Source: CAYNST01 sp964399955
Lineage (GTDB): Bacteria; Pseudomonadota; Gammaproteobacteria; Pseudomonadales; Cellvibrionaceae
Assembly: GCA_964399955.1 (NCBI GenBank)
Contig: CAYNST010000018.1
Coordinates: 1-43,729, forward strand
Reading direction: 5' to 3'
DNA: 43,729 nucleotides
The notes below the pieces were generated by a model, which saw only the letters and a program-made list of their open reading frames with translations, did not search any database and was not told where the DNA came from. Below are positions 17,964-25,744 of the stretch, one piece after another. Each line of letters begins with the position of its first letter. Position 1 is the stretch's first letter. Both the position numbers and the translations under genes were made by a program.

Positions 17964-18423
17964 AATCGTTCCTATTCATCATTCATGATTCTACTTTCGC
18001 CCCAGCGCTACACTCAGGCGCTGCACCCCAGGGTACCGACATCAAAGCGAGCGGCCAATAGTAACCTATATTCACAGAACTGCAGAGACCAACAGCACAA
18101 TTAATGTATTCATTGCCGCTGCACAAATAAGCGCCACCGGTGCGAAATAGCTGATAGAAACCGCCGCCTGCTGCGTACTTTAGCCAAACGCCGGCCAGTG
18201 AAGGTGGAAACTTGCTTTAGCCCCAGCCATGACGGCGCGCGTGTCAACCCACGCAGCGGACGCTTCCGGGCGCAGTCCCGCCGCTCTGACAGCGTCCGCT
18301 GCATAAAGTTTTGCACACTGATTCAGGTTGAATCCCGGCGGGCATACATTTTCCGTCTAATCCGCGTTATCATCGCGCACCGGAATCAGTCATACGTTCA
18401 ACTTCACGCACAGGTATTGTTTT
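17964..18423. other. Divergent intergenic region between the FKBP and AlgP-like genes
   Basis: These 460 bp hold no convincing gene. They must contain the promoters of both divergent genes, and include a perfect 11-bp inverted repeat (annotated separately). Short open frames here show no family pattern. Confidence 0.6.
18253..18302. repeat. Perfect 11-bp inverted repeat with 28-nt loop
   Basis: GCAGCGGACGC at 18253-18263 pairs exactly with GCGTCCGCTGC at 18292-18302. The loop contains a smaller CGGG/CCCG pairing. Neither side is followed by a T tract, so it is not a standard intrinsic terminator. It lies about 120 nt upstream of the AlgP-like start and could be a structured leader, an operator, or part of a small RNA. 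Confidence 0.55.
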
Positions 18424-19377
18424 ATGGCCGCTCGCAAAAAAAATAGTGATCCTATTGCCGATCTGGAAAAGCAGATTGCCAAACTTCAAGATCAGCTGGC
18501 AAAAGCGCGGGAGAAAAAAGTCAAGGATGTGGAAAAACTCGTTGCGAAGGCTGGCAAGCAGGTGGAGTCGGGCAAAAAGGCATTGGCAAGTGCCAGAGAC
18601 AAACAAAAAGCCGCTACCGCAACCCATAAAACCCAAAAGTCCACCAGCAGCAAGTCGCGGGTAGAAAAGGCCCGAGCGGCGGTTGAAGACCGTAAACAGG
18701 CCCTTGAGCAGGCCAAAGAAGCTCTGGCGGCGGCCAAAGAAGAACTGCGTAGTGCAAAGGTTGAACGGCTGGACCCAACCGCAACACCCACTGCCAGCGC
18801 ACCTGCCCGTCAGCCTAAAGCCAAAGCCGCAGCCAAAAAGCGCGGCCCGGGGCGCCCCAAAGCAGCGGCAGCCAGCAAAACGTCCGGCACCGGGGCCGGC
18901 ACAGTAAAAGCCAAGAAAGCCACAGCCGCTAAACCTTCTGGCAAAGCCGCCGCAAAAAAAGCCAGCAGTACAAAAACGACAGGAGCCAGTACAGCATCCA
19001 GCCCTGCCAAGTCCACCCGTGGCAAGAAGGCTGCAGCCAGCACCCCCCCCCCAAGTGAAACCCCGGCAAAAAAACGTCCCGGTCGGCCGAAAAAAGCTGT
19101 CGCGGCAGAGGCTGAACAGATGAAACCCGAAGCACCTAAAGCCACTCAGCAGAAAAAAGCGGCCAAGCCCGCCAAGGCAAAACCGGTAGCTGCGCCAAAA
19201 GATGAACCCGGCGCACCGGTGCAGGCGGAAGAAGCCATCAACGCGTCAACGCCCACACTTGCGGATTCCGACCTGCTGGAAACCGCAGCGCCCAGTAGTG
19301 AGCCAGAAGAGACATCAGAGAAGGACAAAGGCGAAGCCAGCCAGAGCTTCAGCCTGTTTGATGAGCAGGACAAATAA
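18424..19377 (+). CDS. algP: AlgP-like histone H1-type DNA-binding protein
   Basis: This is a 317-residue Lys/Ala-rich protein. The N-terminal part (about 1-115) is a highly charged coiled coil (DPIADLEKQIAKLQDQLAKAREKK and an AVEDRKQALEQAKEALAAAKEEL repeat). The middle is a basic, low-complexity region with two AT-hook-like GRP cores, KRGPGRPK (about 139-146) and KKRPGRPKK (about 216-224). The C-terminal 60 residues are acidic. AlgP of Pseudomonas is a histone-like regulator beside algQ, and the gene order supports the assignment, though low-complexity similarity is weak evidence. A run of ten C (19043-19052) sits in the coding sequence. The gene ends just before a strong terminator. Confidence 0.8.
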   Translation: MAARKKNSDPIADLEKQIAKLQDQLAKAREKKVKDVEKLVAKAGKQVESGKKALASARDKQKAATATHKTQKSTSSKSRVEKARAAVEDRKQALEQAKEALAAAKEELRSAKVERLDPTATPTASAPARQPKAKAAAKKRGPGRPKAAAASKTSGTGAGTVKAKKATAAKPSGKAAAKKASSTKTTGASTASSPAKSTRGKKAAASTPPPSETPAKKRPGRPKKAVAAEAEQMKPEAPKATQQKKAAKPAKAKPVAAPKDEPGAPVQAEEAINASTPTLADSDLLETAAPSSEPEETSEKDKGEASQSFSLFDEQDK

Positions 19378-19398
19378 CCTGCCGCGCTGGTCTATAAC

Positions 19399-19430
19399 AA
19401 AAAAAGCCGCCCTTTCAAGGCGGCTTTTTT
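19399..19430. terminator. Bidirectional intrinsic terminator
   Basis: The GCCGCC stem (19406-19411) pairs with GGCGGC (19419-19424), flanked by an A tract on the left and six Ts on the right, so it works in both directions. It lies between the convergent ends of the AlgP-like gene and the outer-membrane barrel gene, and separates the algP block from the redox locus. Confidence 0.9.
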
Positions 19431-19432
19431 GT

Positions 19433-21535
19433 TTAGAAACGCCAGGAGTAGCCGGCATAGAGGAATTGGCTGTTGATGCCTAAATCGTTCTGCAGGTCAT
19501 TGAAGCTTTCGTTACCCACTTCTATATGGAGATCGGCGTTGCGCACCGGGCGGTAGTTCAATGCAATGCTGCTGCGCAACCGCAGCTGGCTGTAGTCCGT
19601 CGCCTTGCGTTGGGTATAAGCGAAATTCAATTTGGGCGTCACCAGCAGACGACCGCTGAAAAAGCGCAACCGCTCCCCCAACTGCAACGAGCTGGTAGAG
19701 GACGAGCTGGTGTCACTGTAGCGCAGGGCAACCGTCGCAGTGTCATTCATACCCAGGAAGTTGGTAGCGTTCAGATGTACACCTAACGAGCTGTAGCGGT
19801 AGCTACCCGCCGCGCTCACCGATGGCTCACCCGCCCGTTCCTCCTCACTTAGAAAGAGCGGAACTTCGTTCATTGCCGACTGGTACACATCCACTGAAAG
19901 GTCCAGGTTTTCTTCCAGTTTGCGGCTGTAGGACAGTGAGCCGAACTCGGTCACCGCCGTTCTTTGCAAAGCATCGTAGAGCAGGTTGTCGCGGTTGATT
20001 TGCAGCCGCAGGTAATCCTCTATGTCCAGTTGCGACTGCCCCACCAGAATATTAGTAGCCGTAAGAAAGGGTGACCGCTGGCGGCCGTAGCTGCCGGTCA
20101 GATGGGAGCCGTCGTCAAACCGGTAGGTACTGCCCAACAGCAGGTTGTTGAAATCGGCAAAGATATAGTCGTAATCCAGATTGATATAGGCAGACAGCTG
20201 TTCTCCCCGGTAACGCACTTCACCGCCGTAGGCCTTGCGGTCGTCTTCGCCAAACAAGGTCTGCTCGGTGTAATAACTGGCCAGGCGCCACTGATCGCTG
20301 AATTCGTAATTGGCCTGCAGGCTGAAAAAGCTGCGGTCCAGGTCGTCGTAGACATCGGCAAACAGCACCGGCTCGCCGTAGTTGAAACCCACGGACAGCT
20401 TGTTCATGACCGGGTACTGCACGGATACGCCGTCAAAGGACGAATAGACCCCGGTACGGAAATCCCTCAACCGGCCGCCGGTCAGGTTTAAACCACTGTC
20501 GGTGTGGGTGTACTTGATGTTCATGTTGCGCAGCAGGTTACGCGTGGCGCCATCGTTCATCTCATCGTACAAAACATAGCCGTTCAGGCGGGCTTCAAAC
20601 TCGTGGTCTTCGGTGCGGGTGGCCGCGTGGACGTCAAAATTGGTAGAGATTACCGACAGCACATCCTGGCGGGCAAGCTGGTCGCCGCTGCGGGTCAGGT
20701 AACGGTAGGATTGCCCAAACACTCCGCGCACACTGGTGCGGTCACCCTGGTTTTGATAGCGCGAACGACGCAGGGCCTCCTGGCCGTCGTCCATGGCGGT
20801 TTCCAACGCCCGCAGCCTTTGGGTAACGCGGGGAGCGCCCAGGGATGCCGGCGCATCCGCCAGCAGGCGCTGATACACCGCTTTTGCCTGGTCGCGCTGC
20901 TCCAGCCGCTCAAAGCTTAAGCCCACCAGCTCCCGCGCCCACTCCGAGGTGGCCGCATCGGGCGCCAGAGACAAAGCCAGGTAATGGTTGAGCGCCTGCT
21001 TGTAGTTGCCGTCAATGTAATGGGCCTTGGCCTGATCCAGCAGCACCTTGAGCGAGGCCTGGGTAGTGTCGTCAGCGGGGCTTAGCCAAAAGGTCTGGGC
21101 TGAACCTTGGTTTAAATGTTCGGGCCTCAGGCCCAGCACGCGTTTGTAATCGTCCCGGCTGATGTCCACGACCTGCAGCCTGCCCAATAGCTCCTGCATC
21201 TCTGCAGCAAATTGCGCAGCTTCTTCGCGGCTGGCAAAAAAACCAAACTGGATGACGGGCGAGCCGCTGCGGTTGAGATCGGCTTGCGAGGCGTGCAGCA
21301 AAAGGTACCAGTAGCGGCCAAGACGCGGGCGCAATTCCTCAATGGCTTCTGCGGTAAGCGGCATCTGCACTGCAAACTGCGCCTTGTCGTAACTGTTGTA
21401 AAGCACCCGAATGGGCTGTTGCTCTTCGTCCCCAGCAACACTGCTGGGCGCAGCCGGCTGCGCCTGAATGGCTCCGACCGGGGTCAGGGCAAGCAGCGCC
21501 AGCGCCGTTATTATTTTTCTGGCGGAGATATTCAT
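19433..21535 (-). CDS. Outer-membrane beta-barrel protein with SPOR-like and TPR N-terminal segments
   Basis: The 700-residue product has a signal peptide (cleavage near AIQA-QPA, residue 25), a SPOR-like segment (about 75-122, VIQFGFFASREEAAQFAAEM), a TPR-like helical segment (about 163-228, AKAHYIDGNYKQALNHYLAL then AKAVYQRLLADAP), and about 435 residues of alternating beta strands ending in YSWRF, the terminal aromatic signature of outer-membrane barrels. That is room for roughly 16-22 strands. It is the last gene of a four-gene unit with two multihaem cytochromes and a cytochrome b, 5 nt apart from its neighbour, so it may be the outer-membrane part of an electron conduit. TPR-plus-barrel proteins also export polysaccharide (PgaA, BcsC-like), which is the main alternative. 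I do not recognise a named family. Confidence 0.8.
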   Translation of the reverse strand: MNISARKIITALALLALTPVGAIQAQPAAPSSVAGDEEQQPIRVLYNSYDKAQFAVQMPLTAEAIEELRPRLGRYWYLLLHASQADLNRSGSPVIQFGFFASREEAAQFAAEMQELLGRLQVVDISRDDYKRVLGLRPEHLNQGSAQTFWLSPADDTTQASLKVLLDQAKAHYIDGNYKQALNHYLALSLAPDAATSEWARELVGLSFERLEQRDQAKAVYQRLLADAPASLGAPRVTQRLRALETAMDDGQEALRRSRYQNQGDRTSVRGVFGQSYRYLTRSGDQLARQDVLSVISTNFDVHAATRTEDHEFEARLNGYVLYDEMNDGATRNLLRNMNIKYTHTDSGLNLTGGRLRDFRTGVYSSFDGVSVQYPVMNKLSVGFNYGEPVLFADVYDDLDRSFFSLQANYEFSDQWRLASYYTEQTLFGEDDRKAYGGEVRYRGEQLSAYINLDYDYIFADFNNLLLGSTYRFDDGSHLTGSYGRQRSPFLTATNILVGQSQLDIEDYLRLQINRDNLLYDALQRTAVTEFGSLSYSRKLEENLDLSVDVYQSAMNEVPLFLSEEERAGEPSVSAAGSYRYSSLGVHLNATNFLGMNDTATVALRYSDTSSSSTSSLQLGERLRFFSGRLLVTPKLNFAYTQRKATDYSQLRLRSSIALNYRPVRNADLHIEVGNESFNDLQNDLGINSQFLYAGYSWRF

Positions 21536-21540
21536 AGGCC

Positions 21541-22713
21541 TTAAAATTCACCCACGTAGGTAGAGACATTACGCGGCCGGAGCCAGGCGGTGGTGGTGTT
21601 GCAGCCCAGGGCTTTTGCGGCGTCGGGATCGAGGTCCAAGCTGGGGCTTAGGGACGGTTTGGCACTTGGACACACGGAACTGGCACCGCGAAAGTGCATG
21701 AGATCAATCATCACATTGTCCCCCCAACGTTCAAAAGAGCGATGACAAGCTCCGCAAACATTGCTTGTCTCCAAATGTGTTGGATTGGCTTCTTTACCTG
21801 GTGCAATTCCGCCATTATGGCAACCAACACAGTTTTCCACATTCGGTATCTCCGAATGGTCGACATTGACATCGTTCCAGATGAATACCTGATGACAGGC
21901 GCTACAGTTTTCGCTGGCCGGTATATGGCCCGCGGGCTTACCGTCGAACCGCACGTTGTTGTGGCAACTTACACAGGCACCAATGACCAGACTGTGATCC
22001 ACTCTTAGCACCGGCGTCCAATCCAGAAACTGCCCCGGGCCTTTGTGGCACTCGTGGCAGGAGTTTGGCTGGTTGATGGGAATGTGATCCGGCCCGCGCC
22101 CTGTGGCCTGCACGCCGTTGTGGCAGCGGAGACAATTATCGGCAATGCCCTGATCTTCGTGGAAAAAGTGCGCCGGCACAAAACTGATTTCCGAGTGGCA
22201 CTCCACACAGCGGTTGTGGGTCTCTACATGGGTCGGCGGCTTGCCTGTGGCCTGCACATTGTTGTGGCACTGCACGCAGTTGCCAAACACCTGGGTGTGA
22301 TCCACATGGGTGATGTCCTGCCACAAGGTGGGGTTGTGGCAGGCGTCGCACTGGTTGGAGCTTTGGATATGGTCCACCGGCTTGGCCTGGGCGTTGAACC
22401 GGCCGTTCCACTGATGGCAATCCACACAATTTTTAGGTGTGCCTTCAAACTGGCCGCCAATGTGGCAGCTTTGACAGGCGACAAACGCGTGCGCGCCGTG
22501 CAGGTCAAAGCCGGTGGTGGCGTGGTCAAACACTTGCGGCTGCGGGCGCTCGTCGGGTGCGTTGCTTTGGGATGCACTGCCTGCGCCGCTTGCATTGACA
22601 TCCTGGGAGACCTCCTGTGCCTGCCCCTGCGCGGCAAGGCCAAACAGGGACAGACACAGCAGCCAGAGGCCGAGTGCCACGGCACGGTGTGCCGTTATAA
22701 ATGATCTTGCCAT
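21541..22713 (-). CDS. Periplasmic 11-haem c-type cytochrome
   Basis: After a signal peptide (cleavage about residue 33, QGQAQ-E) the 390-residue protein carries 11 CXXCH haem-binding motifs (for example CQSCH, CVDCH, CDACH, CVQCH, CVECH, CGACH). From the middle on they fall into a repeated two-haem unit, CVxCHNNVQATGKPxxHI...CxxCH...VDHS, seen about four times; extra histidines in VDHT/VDHS and PxHI can serve as second axial ligands. The last 50 residues lack CXXCH but hold two single cysteines. There is no lipobox, so it should be soluble or bound to a partner. It lies 3 nt after the 21-haem gene and 5 nt before the barrel gene. The substrate is unknown. Confidence 0.92.
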   Translation of the reverse strand: MARSFITAHRAVALGLWLLCLSLFGLAAQGQAQEVSQDVNASGAGSASQSNAPDERPQPQVFDHATTGFDLHGAHAFVACQSCHIGGQFEGTPKNCVDCHQWNGRFNAQAKPVDHIQSSNQCDACHNPTLWQDITHVDHTQVFGNCVQCHNNVQATGKPPTHVETHNRCVECHSEISFVPAHFFHEDQGIADNCLRCHNGVQATGRGPDHIPINQPNSCHECHKGPGQFLDWTPVLRVDHSLVIGACVSCHNNVRFDGKPAGHIPASENCSACHQVFIWNDVNVDHSEIPNVENCVGCHNGGIAPGKEANPTHLETSNVCGACHRSFERWGDNVMIDLMHFRGASSVCPSAKPSLSPSLDLDPDAAKALGCNTTTAWLRPRNVSTYVGEF

Positions 22714-22716
22714 GGG

Positions 22717-24285
22717 TTAATCCCGAAAAATCAATTCAAAAAACCGGTTCTGGCTGTGGCAGCGGGCGCAATTTTGGCCAAAGCCACCGTTGTGAATATC
22801 CTGCCGCTGGTGACACGCGCCGCACACACTGGGCGTAGCATCCGGCGCCTGCCCGGGCACATGGCAGGACCCGCAGGACAAATCCTTGTGCGCACCCATC
22901 AACGGAAACTGGGTTTGCAAGCCGTGATCAAAACGCCAGATGTTCCAGGCGTTGGGGGTGTGACAGGTGTTGCAATTGTCACCTAATGCCCCTTTGTGGT
23001 GGTCGTCGGACTTGTGGCAGGCCACGCACTGGCTGGCGGTGCCGGTAAATTGACCGTCCACATGGCAGCTCTCGCAGGCGACAATCTGGTGGATGCCCAC
23101 CAGCGGGAAACTGCTGAAGTCGTGATCAAAGCGGTTGATGATGCGCCAGCCGTCAGTGGTATGGCAAGTGGCGCAGACTTTCATCTCCGGCGTTCTGTGC
23201 GGGTCATCCGCCGCGTGGCAACTGGCGCAGTCGCGCGGCAGCTCGGCGGTCAGTGCGCCGCTGTGACACTGGGTACAGGACAAGTCGGCGTGCAGCCCGG
23301 TCAAGTGAAAGCCGCTTTCTTTAGCGTGATCAAAGCTTACCTGTTTCCAGGTCTGGGGCGTGTGGCAGGCGTCACACTGATCCCCGTTGCGGCCCAAATG
23401 CGCATCGTCGTTGGCGTGGCAGCTGTGGCACTGGGTAGGGGTGGTTTCCTGCACCACACCGTTGGTATGACAGGCGCGACAAGGCACTTCGCCGTGCTTG
23501 TCCAGCAGCGGGAAGTTGGTGGTGCTGTGATCAAATATACGCTTGTCCCAACCGTCTACACTGTGGCAGGTCTGGCACTGCTGACCGTTTTGCCCCGCGT
23601 GCACATCCGCCGCGCGGTGGCAGCTTGCGCAACTGGTGTCTTCAAATTCGTATTTTTGCCCGGCGTGACAACTGCCGCAGGCCACTTGCTGGTGCAGGCC
23701 CTCCAGCGGGTAGTCGGTAGTGCTGTGATCAAACTTCAATTGCCGCTGCCAATTTTGCGGCGTGTGACAGCTGGAGCAATCCTCGCCCAGGGCACCCTTG
23801 TGAAAGTCATCTTCCTCATGACAGGCAATACACTGCGGCTCCGCCACGCGGAATTTGTCATCCGGCTGATGGCAGCTGACGCAGTCCAGCGGTACGTGTT
23901 TGCCCTCCAGAGGAAAGCGCGTGTGGTTGTGACTAAAGCTGTCTATCTGCATGTTGATGATGTCTGCATCACGCCCCAGGTGGTCGGCGTGGCAGGTATT
24001 GCAGGAATTTTGGCTGGCCAGCGGCGACTGGCCGTGGAAGCCGGTCTTGCTCTGCCGGTCGTCGCGAATGTCGTCGTGGCAATCCAGGCACTGCTGAGTG
24101 AGCCCCGCCTTGTTGAAGGCAACGTGGCACGCATCGCACTGCGCCTCGAACTCGGCATGGGTGTGGTGCACCTGACCGGGCATGAGGATGCGCTGCTTGA
24201 TGGTCAGGCTGTCTGCAGAGGCAGCAGCCGACAGGCCGAGCACCAACACCAGCCAGACGGCTTTGAAAGAATGTTTCATAGTCAT
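22717..24285 (-). CDS. Periplasmic 21-haem c-type cytochrome built of seven triheme modules
   Basis: The 522-residue protein starts with a signal peptide (ASA-DSL, about residue 25) and contains 21 CXXCH motifs. They fall into seven tandem three-haem modules of about 65 residues. The usual module reads CxSCH, then CxxCHxxDDxHxG, then CxxCHTPxxWxxxxFDH, and ends FPLxGxH. Histidines in DDxH, FDH and LxGxH are probably the distal ligands, giving bis-His low-potential haems. Such chains act as periplasmic electron wires. It lies directly after the cytochrome b gene (4-nt gap) and before the 11-haem gene. No catalytic site other than haem is visible. Confidence 0.93.
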   Translation of the reverse strand: MTMKHSFKAVWLVLVLGLSAAASADSLTIKQRILMPGQVHHTHAEFEAQCDACHVAFNKAGLTQQCLDCHDDIRDDRQSKTGFHGQSPLASQNSCNTCHADHLGRDADIINMQIDSFSHNHTRFPLEGKHVPLDCVSCHQPDDKFRVAEPQCIACHEEDDFHKGALGEDCSSCHTPQNWQRQLKFDHSTTDYPLEGLHQQVACGSCHAGQKYEFEDTSCASCHRAADVHAGQNGQQCQTCHSVDGWDKRIFDHSTTNFPLLDKHGEVPCRACHTNGVVQETTPTQCHSCHANDDAHLGRNGDQCDACHTPQTWKQVSFDHAKESGFHLTGLHADLSCTQCHSGALTAELPRDCASCHAADDPHRTPEMKVCATCHTTDGWRIINRFDHDFSSFPLVGIHQIVACESCHVDGQFTGTASQCVACHKSDDHHKGALGDNCNTCHTPNAWNIWRFDHGLQTQFPLMGAHKDLSCGSCHVPGQAPDATPSVCGACHQRQDIHNGGFGQNCARCHSQNRFFELIFRD

Positions 24286-24289
24286 AGCG

Positions 24290-25180
24290 TCAATACATGT
24301 GGACCACGATTACGTGGGTGATGATGGTAACCAACATCAAGCCGAAGATGGGCAGATGCACCACGTGCCAAAAGGAAAACAGGCGCTCAAACAAATACAG
24401 GCCCGGCAGTTTTTTCAAAATGACCTGCATAACGTCCAGGCAGTTGTGAATTTCCTCCCGGGTTTTGGCAAAGTTCTCGTGGGCCTCCGGGTGCTTCTCG
24501 TGGTAGCGCTCAATGTTCTCCACGGTCGCCGCCAAGGCCTTGGATATTACCCTGGCCCGGCGGCGGCCCTTCCAAAGCGAGCCGAAGGTGGCATTGCGCT
24601 GCCCGGCAATCAGCGCCTCCAGCGCCACAAAAATTTTAGCTACCCGGTCTTTTTGCTTGGGTGTCACCGCCAGCGAGTTGAGGCTGTCTTGCAAGGTTTG
24701 GAAGTCCTTGCGCACCTGCACCAGCTTGATCTTCTCGCCGTGTACTCCGGCGTGTATTCTGCTGTACAAAAATCGTCCGATCAAGCCACTTGTTGCCACG
24801 GCCAGCAAACAAATCAAAGCCACCGTGCTGTTGGGCGATCCAAAGCGAAACTGGCTGTGAAACAATATGGCGGTGGGCGCCAGCACGCCCAGCAGCATGT
24901 GCAGACGGAACCAATGCCGCAGATGAAACAAATTGCGCAGCGGTTTGAAGCGCTTGCGCAGGCTGTAGGTCAGCAGCATCAGCAGCATCAGCCCGCCCGA
25001 TAGACCCAGGGCGTAGCCCAGACCGCTGGACGCCGAGATGTAGTCTTCATCGCGGATTGACCAGCCCCAGACAACCAGCGCCAGCCAGCAAAGGGCAAAT
25101 AAGACGATAAAAACACGATGGGCGTGGGCCAAGTAGCGCCGTTTGAGCGTTACGTTGACCGCCTGTGCATTCGCTGTCAT
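24290..25180 (-). CDS. Predicted di-haem membrane cytochrome b
   Basis: This 296-residue inner-membrane protein has about five helices (22-40, 57-72, 94-110, 117-137, 270-292) and a cytoplasmic-looking charged, helical region between the fourth and fifth (about 140-265). Two helices each carry a His pair spaced H-X13-H: H94/H108 and H275/H289. That is the usual pattern for a protein that holds two b haems stacked across the membrane, as in ferric-reductase-like and other cytochrome b proteins. It would pass electrons from the cytoplasmic side or quinone to the c cytochromes encoded next. It is the first gene of the four-gene unit. I do not recognise a named family, and haem binding is inferred. 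Confidence 0.75.
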   Translation of the reverse strand: MTANAQAVNVTLKRRYLAHAHRVFIVLFALCWLALVVWGWSIRDEDYISASSGLGYALGLSGGLMLLMLLTYSLRKRFKPLRNLFHLRHWFRLHMLLGVLAPTAILFHSQFRFGSPNSTVALICLLAVATSGLIGRFLYSRIHAGVHGEKIKLVQVRKDFQTLQDSLNSLAVTPKQKDRVAKIFVALEALIAGQRNATFGSLWKGRRRARVISKALAATVENIERYHEKHPEAHENFAKTREEIHNCLDVMQVILKKLPGLYLFERLFSFWHVVHLPIFGLMLVTIITHVIVVHMY

Positions 25181-25744
25181 ACAACACCAATGATTGCTAA
25201 CTGAGGGCTCATCCGCTTAAATGCGAGCTGACCGGCAGTAGCAGGTTTATTTTGCGCCGCTATTGAACGGCTACTTATTCTTGCCAACCAAAACCAGGGT
25301 ACTTGGACAACGGCGAACGGCTGTTGATCAAACTTTGCTGTAACCATTCAGAACCCAACCAGATTTACCCGTAGCTGCGCCAAAAACGGCTGCCTGCCGG
25401 TGTAGAATCAGAGTTTTCACCTTGCGCTGCACAGTGCTGGCCGCTGACTGAACGGTTACTGAATGGGCTGGATTGTTACAGTTGGTTGTGATTTTAATCG
25501 AATTTGCTTGATTGAGACAGTCAAACGCGGGTTCTAGCCCATACTTCAGCATAGTCTGGCTTTTATTGTCTAAGAGCTGTAATCGGCTTTGCCGGCGCGC
25601 AAGTGTGGTAAAACTGTGAGGCTCAGATCGCAGAGGGGCGAGTATGCCGCCGAATATCAGTGGTGAATACTAGTCAGGATTGTCTACACTTGCAATCTGC
25701 GCATTGAGGCCCGAGAAACACATCCGTGATGTGCGAGGATTTTT
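25181..25744. other. Divergent control region of the redox locus
   Basis: These 564 bp separate two divergent units and must hold both promoters. A 74-codon minus-strand frame (25328-25552) has no family pattern and is probably chance. I see no clear FNR-type box: the TTGATCAA palindrome at 25324-25331 lacks the needed four-base spacer. No confident -10/-35 pair was found. Confidence 0.5.

Noticed and set aside
22996..24321. A 441-codon plus-strand frame
   Set aside because: It is antisense to the 21-haem cytochrome; its regular composition comes from the repeated CXXCH codons, and it has no family pattern.
25324..25331. TTGATCAA as an FNR/Anr site
   Set aside because: The FNR box needs four bases between the half-sites; this palindrome has none, and a nearby TTGA...TCAA pair also has the wrong spacing.
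25328..25552. A 74-codon minus-strand frame in the redox control region
   Set aside because: It has no clear ribosome site and no recognisable pattern, and is short enough to occur by chance.
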